Source: Gluconobacter cerevisiae (GTDB lineage: Bacteria > Pseudomonadota > Alphaproteobacteria > Acetobacterales > Acetobacteraceae). Taken from it: a stretch of 64,000 nucleotides of DNA. Below, piece by piece: positions 35,717-44,749 of this stretch. The stretch is taken from NCBI RefSeq assembly GCF_015244675.1, contig NZ_JABCQO010000002.1, positions 310,001 through 374,000 on the forward strand, written 5' to 3'. Numbering within the stretch: the stretch's first letter is position 1; each line of letters starts with the position of its first letter. A program made the translations under genes and the position numbers. Under the pieces are notes generated by a model. The model ran no database searches, was not told the origin of the DNA, and saw nothing but the letters and a program-made list of their open reading frames with translations.

Positions 35717-38700
35717 CACACAATAACGATTTCATCCGCGAGTATGCTGAGAACGTCGAACGCCTGAAGGGGCTGTATGACCCGTCGCAGGAGCGCGATT
35801 CCTGCGGTGTGGGTCTGGTTGCATCGCTGGATGGCAAGCCGTCGCGCAGCGTGGTGCTGGCGAGCATCGAGGCGCTGGGCAATATCTGGCATCGCGGCGC
35901 GGTCGACGCAGATGGCAAGACTGGCGATGGCGCAGGCATTCATGTGGAAATCCCGCAGGATTTCTTTGCCGAGGCGATCCATAACGGTTCCAGCGACGAT
36001 ACAATCGATGGGCGCATTGCGGTCGGCATGGTGTTCCTGCCCAAGACCGATCTGGGCTCGCAGGAGCGGGGCCGTCAGATCATCGAGACGGAAATCCTGA
36101 ATTTCGGTTACGGGATCTATGGCTGGCGTCAGGTGCCGATCGATACGGCGTGCATTGGCGAAAAGGCCAACCAGACGCGGCCGGAGATCGAACAGATCAT
36201 GATCCGCAACCGGCTCGGCCGGTCCGAGGACGAGTTCGAGCGCGACCTGTATGTGCTGCGTCGGCGGATCGAGAAGCAGGCGACGGCGCAGCAGGTTGAT
36301 CTGTATGTGTGTTCGATGTCCTGCCGCTCGGTGATCTACAAGGGCATGTTCCTTGCGGAGAACCTGACGGATTTTTATCCGGATCTGCTGGATGAGCGGT
36401 TCGTCTCGCGGTTTGCGATCTACCATCAGCGGTATTCGACCAACACATTCCCGACCTGGAAGCTCGCCCAGCCGTTCCGCAAGGTGGCGCATAACGGCGA
36501 GATCAACACGATTTCGGGCAATACAAACTGGATGCGCTCGCATGAAACGCGGCTCGCCCATCCGGATCTGGACCCATACATGGCGGATTTGAAGCCTGTT
36601 GTGCAGGCTGCGGGTTCGGATACGGCGGTTCTGGACAATGTGTTCGAACTGCTGACCTTCGCCGGGCGGGATGCGCCGATGGCGAAGACGATGCTGGTGC
36701 CGGCCTCTGGCGGTGCGAACTCGGCGATGTCCGACGCGGCGCGCGCGCTGTTCCGGTACTGCAATGCCGTGATCGAGCCGTGGGATGGCCCGGCGGCTTT
36801 GTGTGCGACGGATGGGCGCTGGGTCGTGGCCGGGCTGGATCGTGCCGGGCTACGGCCGCTGCGTTACAGCATCACGCAAGATGGTCTGCTGATCGTCGGG
36901 TCCGAGACCGGAATGGTTCGGGTGCCGGATGCGCGCGTCAAAAGCCGTGGGCGGCTTGGTCCGGGGCAGACGCTGGCGCTGGATCTGAAAGAGGGGCGGC
37001 TTTACCAGTCCGAAGAACTGCTGGAGATGCTGGCTTCGCGTCAGGACTTTCAGGGCTGGGTGAAGCGCATCCGTGATATCGAGCCGATCGTGCGCGATGT
37101 GGTTGAGCCCGAGGCGCTGGACCCGGATGTGCTGCGGCGGCATCAGGTGGCGGTCAGTCTGACGCATGAGGAGCTGGAGACGATCCTGCACCCGATGGTG
37201 GAGACGGCGGCTGAGGCTCTGGGCTCCATGGGAGACGATACGCCGCTTCAGGTTCTGTCGCAGATCTATCGCGGGCTGGCGCATTATTTCCGTCAGGGGT
37301 TCAGTCAGGTTACGAATCCGCCGATCGATTCCCTGCGTGAGACGCGGGTGATGAGCCTGATCACGCGGCTGGGTAATCTGGGGAATATTCTCGATCAGGC
37401 GCCGGAGCAGTGCGACCTGTTGCAGCTGCCGAGCCCTGTTCTGACGATTGGTGAGTTCGATGAGCTGCGGAAGGTCTGCGGCGAGAACGCGGGCGTCATC
37501 GACTGCACCTTCCCGGCCGAAGAGGGCGAGGAAGGGCTGCGGGCGGCGATTGCGTCCATTCGGGCGCAGGCGGAGGATCATGTTCGTGGCGGGTGCACGC
37601 ATCTGTTCCTGACGGATGACAACACGGACGCGACGCGTGTTGCGATTCCGATGATCCTTGCCACCGCAGCCGTGCATATTCATCTGGTGCGCAACTCGCT
37701 GCGGACGTTCACGTCGCTGAACGTGCGGACGTCCGGGGCGATCGACGTTCATGCGATTGCTGTGACGATCGGCGTTGGTGCCACGACAGTGAACCCGGCT
37801 CTGGCGCAGTATTGCGTGGCGGACCGGCTGCGGCGCGAGCTGTTCGGCAAGATGTCGCTGCGTGAGGCAATGGAGCGCTATCGCAAGGCCGTGGATAAGG
37901 GTCTGCTCAAGATCATGTCCAAGTCGGGCATTTCGATCATTTCGGCCTATCGCGGCGGGTATAATTTCGAGGCGATTGGACTGTCCCGTGCGCTGGTGGC
38001 CGAGTTCTTCCCGGGTATGCCCTCGCGGATTTCGGGGATCGGTCTGCCGGGAATCGCACGCAACATCCTTGGCGCACATGCGGCCGCGTGGAACCGGAAG
38101 GTCGAAGCACTGCCTGTCGGTGGGCGTTACAAGCTGCGGCGTCAGGGTGAGACGCATGCGTTCTCTGGCCAGCTCGTGCACATGCTCCAGAGCGCAGTGA
38201 CGGCGAACAGCTTCACGCTATACCGACGTTATGCGGATGCGGTGCGTCAAATGCCGCCGGTGGCGCTGCGTGATCTGCTGGATTTCAAGCCGCTTCATGC
38301 CCCGGTTCCGGTGGATGAGGTCGAGAGCATCACGCAGATCCGTCGCCGTCTGGTGGCACCGGGAATTTCGCTGGGTGCGCTCAGCCCCGAGGCGCATGAG
38401 ACGCTGGCGATTGCCATGAACCGGATCGGCGCGAAGTCCGATTCCGGTGAGGGTGGCGAGGATGCCGAACGCTCAAAGCCGCGTCCGAACGGAGACAATG
38501 CGTCTTCGGCCATCAAGCAGGTGGCGTCCGGACGTTTTGGCGTGACCGCGCAGTATCTGAACGACTGCCGCGAGATCGAGATCAAGATGGCGCAGGGCGC
38601 AAAGCCCGGCGAGGGCGGCCAGCTTCCGGGCTTTAAGGTCACGGAACTGATCGGGCGTCTGCGTCATGCGACGCCGGGGGTCACGCTGATTTCGCCGCCG

Positions 38701-40233
38701 CCACATCACGACATCTATTCGATCGAGGATCTGGCGCAGCTCATTTACGATCTCAAGCAGATCAACCCGACGGCGACCGTCACGGTCAAGCTGGTGGCAC
38801 GGACGGGCATTGGTACGATTGCGGCCGGTGTGGCGAAAGCCAAGGCAGATGCGATCCTGATTTCCGGCCATTCGGGCGGGACGGGTGCGAGCCCGCAGTC
38901 TTCGATCCATTATGCGGGTCTGCCGTGGGAAATGGGGCTGTCGGAGGCACATCAGGTGCTGATGCTGAACCGGCTGCGTCATCGTCTGGTGCTGCGGACG
39001 GATGGCGGCATCAAGACAGGACGCGACGTTGTCATGGCGGCGATGCTGGGTGCCGAAGAATTCGGTATCGGCACGGCGGCACTGGTGGCGATGGGCTGTA
39101 TCATGGTGCGCCAGTGCCACTCCAACACCTGCCCGGTGGGTGTGTGTGTGCAGGATGAAAAGCTGCGGGAGAAGTTCGGGGGATCGCCTGAGAAGGTCAT
39201 CAACCTGTTCACGCTGATTGCGGAAGACATCCGGCATATTCTTGCGGATCTGGGTGTGCGGTCGCTTGAAGAGGTGATCGGGCGGACGGACATGCTGCGT
39301 CAGGTGTCGCGTGGTGCGGATTATCTGGACGATCTGGATCTGAACTCGCTACTGGTTCAGGCGGATCCGGGCGAGCATGCGCGTTTCTGCACCCGTGAGG
39401 GACGCAACGAAGTGCCCGAGACGCTGGACGGGCAGATCATCCCGGATGCGACGGCGCTGTTCGAGCGTCGGGAGAAGCTGCATCTGCACTACACGGTGCA
39501 GAACACCCATCGTGCAATCGGCACGCGGGTTTCGGGGCTGATTACGCGCAAATTCGGTATGAAAGAGCTTCCGGAAGGCCAGCTTACACTGTCGCTTCGC
39601 GGGTCTGCCGGGCAGTCTCTGGGTGCGTTCGGTGTGCAGGGCCTCAAGATCGAGGTCGAGGGCGATGCCAACGACTATGTCGGCAAGGGGCTTTCGGGCG
39701 CGACGATCGTTGTCCGCAAGTCACCGGCGGCGCAGTGGGCGTCCGAGCAGAGCGCGATCATCGGAAACACGGTGCTGTACGGGGCGACGTCAGGCACGCT
39801 GTTTGCAGCCGGACAGGCGGGTGAGCGTTTTGCGGTCCGAAACTCGGGGGCGACGGCAGTGGTTGAGGGCTGTGGCTCGAATGCCTGCGAATACATGACC
39901 GGCGGCACGGTCGTGATCCTTGGAGAGACAGGCGACAATTTCGGCGCCGGTTTCACGGGGGGTATGGCTTATGTGCTGGACGTGAAGGGACGGTTCGAGG
40001 CGCAGATCAATCCGGATACTGTCATGTGGAGCCGCGTGCAGGCAGGCAGCCGTTGGGATCAGGAACTGCGCGCGCTTGTGGAACGGCATGTTGCGGAGAC
40101 GGGCAGCACCTATGCCGAGGATCTGCTGCATTGCTGGGAGCGGACGCTGGAGCGGTTCTGGCATATCGTGCCGCGCGATTATGCGCGGATCATCGGCTAT
40201 GTTCAGGAAGATCTGTCGCAGCTTTCGGCCTGA
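35713..40233 (+). CDS. gltB: glutamate synthase large subunit (GltB)
   Basis: Makes two glutamates from glutamine and 2-oxoglutarate. 1506 residues. A propeptide of about 30 residues precedes the catalytic Cys in DSCGVGLVASLDG (class II glutamine amidotransferase). Further in: YSTNTFPTWKLAQPFRKVAHNGEINT; the FMN synthase domain with GGYNFEAIGLSRALV, ISGHSGGTGASPQSS and LRTDGGIKTGRDV; the 3Fe-4S cysteines CHSNTCPVGVC; and the C-terminal GXGXG beta-helix. Coupled to gltD. The gene order gltD-gltB is the reverse of E. coli. Confidence 0.97.
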   Translation: MTHNNDFIREYAENVERLKGLYDPSQERDSCGVGLVASLDGKPSRSVVLASIEALGNIWHRGAVDADGKTGDGAGIHVEIPQDFFAEAIHNGSSDDTIDGRIAVGMVFLPKTDLGSQERGRQIIETEILNFGYGIYGWRQVPIDTACIGEKANQTRPEIEQIMIRNRLGRSEDEFERDLYVLRRRIEKQATAQQVDLYVCSMSCRSVIYKGMFLAENLTDFYPDLLDERFVSRFAIYHQRYSTNTFPTWKLAQPFRKVAHNGEINTISGNTNWMRSHETRLAHPDLDPYMADLKPVVQAAGSDTAVLDNVFELLTFAGRDAPMAKTMLVPASGGANSAMSDAARALFRYCNAVIEPWDGPAALCATDGRWVVAGLDRAGLRPLRYSITQDGLLIVGSETGMVRVPDARVKSRGRLGPGQTLALDLKEGRLYQSEELLEMLASRQDFQGWVKRIRDIEPIVRDVVEPEALDPDVLRRHQVAVSLTHEELETILHPMVETAAEALGSMGDDTPLQVLSQIYRGLAHYFRQGFSQVTNPPIDSLRETRVMSLITRLGNLGNILDQAPEQCDLLQLPSPVLTIGEFDELRKVCGENAGVIDCTFPAEEGEEGLRAAIASIRAQAEDHVRGGCTHLFLTDDNTDATRVAIPMILATAAVHIHLVRNSLRTFTSLNVRTSGAIDVHAIAVTIGVGATTVNPALAQYCVADRLRRELFGKMSLREAMERYRKAVDKGLLKIMSKSGISIISAYRGGYNFEAIGLSRALVAEFFPGMPSRISGIGLPGIARNILGAHAAAWNRKVEALPVGGRYKLRRQGETHAFSGQLVHMLQSAVTANSFTLYRRYADAVRQMPPVALRDLLDFKPLHAPVPVDEVESITQIRRRLVAPGISLGALSPEAHETLAIAMNRIGAKSDSGEGGEDAERSKPRPNGDNASSAIKQVASGRFGVTAQYLNDCREIEIKMAQGAKPGEGGQLPGFKVTELIGRLRHATPGVTLISPPPHHDIYSIEDLAQLIYDLKQINPTATVTVKLVARTGIGTIAAGVAKAKADAILISGHSGGTGASPQSSIHYAGLPWEMGLSEAHQVLMLNRLRHRLVLRTDGGIKTGRDVVMAAMLGAEEFGIGTAALVAMGCIMVRQCHSNTCPVGVCVQDEKLREKFGGSPEKVINLFTLIAEDIRHILADLGVRSLEEVIGRTDMLRQVSRGADYLDDLDLNSLLVQADPGEHARFCTREGRNEVPETLDGQIIPDATALFERREKLHLHYTVQNTHRAIGTRVSGLITRKFGMKELPEGQLTLSLRGSAGQSLGAFGVQGLKIEVEGDANDYVGKGLSGATIVVRKSPAAQWASEQSAIIGNTVLYGATSGTLFAAGQAGERFAVRNSGATAVVEGCGSNACEYMTGGTVVILGETGDNFGAGFTGGMAYVLDVKGRFEAQINPDTVMWSRVQAGSRWDQELRALVERHVAETGSTYAEDLLHCWERTLERFWHIVPRDYARIIGYVQEDLSQLSA

Positions 40234-40242
40234 AGAAGCGTT

Positions 40243-41376
40243 TTACCCCTGCTTGGGACGGAGTCTCAGGCAGGGGCGTTCCACGAGACGCCATGACAGG
40301 ATCGCGCCTCCGATTGTGGTGAGGATCGTAAGGATCACGGCGTGGCGGCGACCGAGGCCGTAGCGGGTCTGAAGGTCAGTCGCCATCATCACCAGTGGAA
40401 GATGGCACAGATAAAGCCCGTAGCTGTGGGTACTGAGGCTGCGGACCGCCGGGCCGATCAGGGGAGGCAGCGTTTGCAGGCGCATCATTGCGGGCATGCA
40501 GAGCGCGTAGCCGAAGCCCACGACATCAAATGATCCCATGGCGCCAAAGCGCGACGGCCAGAGCGCGTTGTCTCCGGTGTTACGCCACCAGACTGTGAGC
40601 ACGATGACAGTGCCCAATGCTGCGAGAGAGGTGCTGTAGCGGGTAACTGCGGGCTTGCATCGGTACAGCCAGGCAGCGGCAATGCCCCATGCGATGGAGT
40701 CGAAGCGGCAGGGAACAATTTTGCTGGTGACTTCGTTCCAGTTGACGTCCGTGGGGAGAGACAGGCGCCAGCAGAGCGGAACGATAAAGAAAGCCGCCAG
40801 AGTGGTTCCGAAGGCCAGCACCGGTTTCAGGCGGCAGGCGAGAAGTGTGAGCAGCAGCACCGGGAAGGCGATATAGAACCACTCTTCTACGCAGAGCGAC
40901 CATGTGGCGTCGTACCAGTTCGAAACCATGGGCCAACCTAGATTTTGCGTCAGGGTCAGGAACCAGGGCAGCATGCGCCTGGCTTCGTCCCATGTCACGC
41001 CGTAGGGGCCGAAATAGGCGAGCGGAATCAGCAGTGCGAACAGCCACGCATAATAGGCCGGAAGGGTTCGCATCCATCGGCGGATGACGAAAATGCTCCA
41101 GCCTTTTACTGAGGTTCCGCGTTCCAGCAGATCCAGCATGATGGTGCCAATCAGGAAGCCGCTGAGCACGAAAAATAGCATCACGCCGTAGAAGCCGAGC
41201 ACCGCCAGATGAAACGGGAGATCCCGGTGCCACCAGGATGAGAACATGATTCCGTCATGGCAGATCAGAACGTCGAGAATGGCGATCGATCGCACCAGAT
41301 CTGGACCTGCGATTCGCTGACGCAGATTTTCAAAGGATGCGAGCCGTTCAGATGCGTAGGAGGGGTATTCTTGCAT
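40243..41376 (-). CDS. acyltransferase 3 family membrane protein
   Basis: 377 residues, about ten hydrophobic segments. N-terminal GPDLVRSIAILDVLICHDG and VMLFFVLSGFLIG are the family's RxxAxxxVxxxH-like and FFxxSGFL motifs; FVIRRWMRTLPAYYAWL holds the conserved R-R-P. The Asn/Trp segment (WSLCVEEWFYIAFPVLLL) is also typical. Such proteins O-acylate surface polysaccharides, LPS or lipids; the substrate is unknown. Divergent from pepF (117-bp gap), and it ends 10 bp from gltB, convergent. Confidence 0.85.
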   Translation of the reverse strand: MQEYPSYASERLASFENLRQRIAGPDLVRSIAILDVLICHDGIMFSSWWHRDLPFHLAVLGFYGVMLFFVLSGFLIGTIMLDLLERGTSVKGWSIFVIRRWMRTLPAYYAWLFALLIPLAYFGPYGVTWDEARRMLPWFLTLTQNLGWPMVSNWYDATWSLCVEEWFYIAFPVLLLTLLACRLKPVLAFGTTLAAFFIVPLCWRLSLPTDVNWNEVTSKIVPCRFDSIAWGIAAAWLYRCKPAVTRYSTSLAALGTVIVLTVWWRNTGDNALWPSRFGAMGSFDVVGFGYALCMPAMMRLQTLPPLIGPAVRSLSTHSYGLYLCHLPLVMMATDLQTRYGLGRRHAVILTILTTIGGAILSWRLVERPCLRLRPKQG

Positions 41377-41492
41377 GATGTGGCGAAAAATCCGGTTTGG
41401 GGCTGCATCGCAGTCTGAGAGCGGTTTTACACTACGGATTTGTCATCAACATCCCGTTTGACGGCGAGGATTGTGGCTCTAAGGTCAGGGAT

Positions 41493-43307
41493 ATGACCAT
41501 GCTCTTTTCTGCCGTTGACGGCACGCCCAATTCGTCCTCCGGGGAGCAGATACCGCCCCGCTGGGACCTGTCCGATCTCTATGTTTCGCCAGAAGATCCG
41601 GCTCTGGCGGCGGATTTCGATCGCTGGGCGGGGGAGGCGCGTCGTTTCTGCGAGACGTATAAGGGGCGTCTGGACAGTCTGAGCGGTGCAGAACTCGCGG
41701 CGGCCTTTGCGAAGTATGAAGAAATCGAAGAAGGACTCGGGAAGATCGGGTCGTTCTCCAGCCTCGGTTTTGCCGCGCATACGACCGATCCGGTCTGGGG
41801 ACGGTTTGCGCAGGGTGTGCAGGAGCGGATGACGGAGGTGGCCTCCGATCTGATGTTCTTCACGCTGGAACTGAACCGGATTGCGGACGAGAATCTGGCA
41901 CGGATCTGCGAAGCACCGGAAATGCGTAAGTGGGGTGCGTATCTGCGGGATCTGCGGATGTACCGGCCCTATCAGCTTTCCGATGAGGTCGAGCAGGTGC
42001 TGATGGACAAGTCGGTGACGGGGCGGAATGCCTGGAACCGGCTGTTCGATGAAACGATGGCGACGCTGAGTGTCACGATCGACGGTGAGGAGAAGCCGCT
42101 GGGCGATGCGTTTAATCTGCTGACGAACGCGGATCGTGCGAAGCGCGAGGCTGCGGCGCAGCAGATCAGTGCGGTTCTGGGCGAGAACTCGCGTCTGCTG
42201 ACGATGATTACCAACACGCTCGCCAAGGACAAGGCGATCGGGGACAAGCTGCGCGGCTATCCGCGCCCGACGAGTTCGCGGAACTTAGCGAACATGGTCG
42301 AGGACGAGGTTGTCGATGCGCTGGTGGGCGCGGTGGACGAGGCTTATCCGCGTCTGGCGCACCGGTATTATGCGCTCAAGGCGAAGTGGCTCGGGCTGGA
42401 GACGCTGGAACACTGGGACCGCAATGCCCCGCTGCCGGGTGTGGAGACGCGCCAGATTGACTGGGAGCAGGGCAAGGAGATCGTGCGGACGGCCTATGCC
42501 GGGTTCGATCCGGCTCTGGGCGAGATTGTCCAGAACTTCCTGACCAATCCCTGGATCGATGCAGCCCCTGTTGCGGGGAAGTCTTCAGGTGCGTTCTCCC
42601 ATTCCTGCGTGCCGTCCGTGCATCCGTATATTCTGATGAACTATCGCGGGCAGCCGCGCGATGTGATGACGCTGGCGCATGAACTGGGGCATGGCGTGCA
42701 TCAAACGCTGGCCGGGAAAAAGCAGGGTTATCTGAACGCCGATACGCCCCTGACGCTGGCCGAGACGGCATCAGTATTTGGCGAAATGCTGACGTTCCAG
42801 TCTCTGCTGGATGCAGAAAGCGATCCGAAGCGCCGTCGTCACATGCTGGCGGCGAAGGTCGAGGACATGCTGAACACGGTTGTCCGACAGATCGCATTCT
42901 ACCAGTTCGAAGTGAAGGTTCATGACGAGCGGGCGAAGGGCGAGCTTTCACCGGAGCGTCTGGGGGAAATCTGGCGGGAGGTTCAGGTGCGGAGTCTGGG
43001 TCCCGTGTTCCACTTCACACCGGATTATGACCTGTACTGGTCTTACATTCCGCATTTCGTGCATTCCCCGTTCTATGTTTATGCGTATGCTTTCGGAGAC
43101 TGCTTGGTGAATGCGCTTTATGGCGTTTATCAGGAAAAACCTGAGGGTTTTGCTGCGAAATACCGCACCATGCTCGAAGCAGGGGGGACGCTGCGGCACA
43201 AGGAACTGCTTGCGCCGTTCGGACTTGATGCGACAGATCCGGGTTTCTGGCGTAAAGGACTGGATGTGATCTCGGGGCTGATTGATCAGCTCGAGCAGGA
43301 GGACTGA
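41493..43307 (+). CDS. pepF: oligoendopeptidase F (M3 family)
   Basis: Cytoplasmic zinc oligopeptidase. Zinc motif HELGHGVHQTL with the downstream Glu in TLAETASVFGEMLTF. N-terminal WDLSDLYVSPEDPAL is the family's usual opening. 604 residues from ATG 41493 (GGTCAGGG upstream); the frame is open to 41397, but the upstream residues are not family-like. The ABC1 gene follows within 8 bp. Confidence 0.93.
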   Translation: MTMLFSAVDGTPNSSSGEQIPPRWDLSDLYVSPEDPALAADFDRWAGEARRFCETYKGRLDSLSGAELAAAFAKYEEIEEGLGKIGSFSSLGFAAHTTDPVWGRFAQGVQERMTEVASDLMFFTLELNRIADENLARICEAPEMRKWGAYLRDLRMYRPYQLSDEVEQVLMDKSVTGRNAWNRLFDETMATLSVTIDGEEKPLGDAFNLLTNADRAKREAAAQQISAVLGENSRLLTMITNTLAKDKAIGDKLRGYPRPTSSRNLANMVEDEVVDALVGAVDEAYPRLAHRYYALKAKWLGLETLEHWDRNAPLPGVETRQIDWEQGKEIVRTAYAGFDPALGEIVQNFLTNPWIDAAPVAGKSSGAFSHSCVPSVHPYILMNYRGQPRDVMTLAHELGHGVHQTLAGKKQGYLNADTPLTLAETASVFGEMLTFQSLLDAESDPKRRRHMLAAKVEDMLNTVVRQIAFYQFEVKVHDERAKGELSPERLGEIWREVQVRSLGPVFHFTPDYDLYWSYIPHFVHSPFYVYAYAFGDCLVNALYGVYQEKPEGFAAKYRTMLEAGGTLRHKELLAPFGLDATDPGFWRKGLDVISGLIDQLEQED

Positions 43308-43315
43308 GGAGCATC

Positions 43316-44677
43316 ATGGCGAGGGATCTCGACAACACCGGCCTTATGGGAGAACTGCGTCGCATGGCGCGGACTTCCGGCGCGGTCGGCGGTATTGCGG
43401 CGCGGATGGCGGGCAACCGTCTGGGCTTCAAGACGGACAAGGGCGTTCATGCAGAGGGCCTGAAGTCGGCGTTGGGAAACCTCAAAGGGCCGCTGATGAA
43501 GGCGGCCCAGCTTCTCTCCACCATTCCCGGCGCGCTGCCAGACGAATACGCTGAAGAACTGGCACATTTGCAGTCCAATGCGCCGCCGATGGGCTGGAGC
43601 TTCGTGCGCCGTCGCATGCAGGCGGAGCTTGGAGCGGGTTGGGAAAAGCATTTCCGCTCCTTCAGCCATGAAGCCGTCGCGGCAGCTTCGCTCGGACAGG
43701 TGCATCGGGCGCGTCTGATCGATGAGCGGGAAGTCGCCTGCAAGTTGCAGTATCCGGACATGCAGGCGGCCGTAGATTCGGATCTGCGGCAGTTCCGGGC
43801 CGCACTCGGCATTTACAAGCAGTTTGAGACCACGATCCGGCAGGACGAAGTTTATACCGAACTCGCGGATCGACTGCGCGAGGAACTGGATTACCGGCGG
43901 GAAGCAAGCCATCTGCGGCTATATCGGGACATGCTCTCGGAGACGCCCGAGGTCACGGTTCCGGCGCCAGTCGAAGAGATGTCCACCGGGCGGTTGCTGA
44001 CGATGGATTGGGTGAGTGGCCGGAGTATGCGGGCCGTTCTGGGCGAAAACCTGCCACTGGAAGATCGCAATGCGATGGCCACGGCGCTGTTCAAGGCCTG
44101 GTACACCCCAGTCTATCACTACGGTGTCATTCACGGTGACCCGCATATGGGCAATTTCACCGTGCGTGACGATTATGGTCTGAACCTGCTGGATTTCGGG
44201 GCCGTCCGGATTTTCTCGCCGCGATTTGTGGAAGGGATCATCGATCTCTTCAAGGCACTGCGGGAGAACAACGAGGAACTCGCCTTCCATGCCTACAGCA
44301 AGTGGGGCTTCGTCGGGATCTCGCGTGAGACGGCGGGTATTCTGAATGAATGGGCACGGTTCTTCTATCGTCCGCTGATGACGGACCGCGTGTGCTCCAT
44401 GCAGGAAAGTAACGATCCCGCGGAAGCACGTCAGGTTCTGGAGAAGGTCTATGACGGACTCAAGCGCACCGGCGGTGTGAAGCTGCCGCGTGAATTCGTG
44501 CTGATGGACCGCTCTGCGATCGGGCTTGGCAGTGCATTCCTGCGTCTGGAAGCACGACTGAACTGGCACAATATGTTCGAGGAACTGATCGAGGGATTCG
44601 ATGTGACTATTCTGGCGGCGCGTCAGAAAGAGGCTCTGGAGAAGGCGAAGGTGCCGCCGGCGCTGTCGTCACTCTGA
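43316..44677 (+). CDS. ABC1/UbiB-family atypical kinase
   Basis: 453 residues. Family hallmarks: the KxxQ-type motif GPLMKAAQLLSTIPGALP (residues about 60-77), the Ala-rich AAASLGQVHRARL replacing the Gly-rich loop, the lysine of EVACKLQYPDM, HGDPHMGNFTV and LLDFGAV (DFG). Related proteins support ubiquinone synthesis. The KAAQ form and size resemble ADCK3-like members more than E. coli UbiB (546 residues, two C-terminal helices). It lies 8 bp after pepF and probably shares its transcript. Confidence 0.88.
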   Translation: MARDLDNTGLMGELRRMARTSGAVGGIAARMAGNRLGFKTDKGVHAEGLKSALGNLKGPLMKAAQLLSTIPGALPDEYAEELAHLQSNAPPMGWSFVRRRMQAELGAGWEKHFRSFSHEAVAAASLGQVHRARLIDEREVACKLQYPDMQAAVDSDLRQFRAALGIYKQFETTIRQDEVYTELADRLREELDYRREASHLRLYRDMLSETPEVTVPAPVEEMSTGRLLTMDWVSGRSMRAVLGENLPLEDRNAMATALFKAWYTPVYHYGVIHGDPHMGNFTVRDDYGLNLLDFGAVRIFSPRFVEGIIDLFKALRENNEELAFHAYSKWGFVGISRETAGILNEWARFFYRPLMTDRVCSMQESNDPAEARQVLEKVYDGLKRTGGVKLPREFVLMDRSAIGLGSAFLRLEARLNWHNMFEELIEGFDVTILAARQKEALEKAKVPPALSSL

Positions 44678-44690
44678 AGGGTTCAGTCGC

Positions 44691-44727
44691 AAAAAAGGCG
44701 CTTCCTGCAAAGGAAGCGCCCTTTTTG
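44691..44727. terminator. bidirectional intrinsic terminator
   Basis: GGCGCTTCCT at 44697-44706, loop GCAA, AGGAAGCGCC at 44711-44720: a perfect 10-pair stem. T-run on the right (44722-44726) and A-run on the left (44691-44696), so it serves both the ABC1 gene and the convergent TonB receptor gene. Confidence 0.92.
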
Positions 44728-44749
44728 TTTCTGGGTTGCGAGTACCGGT

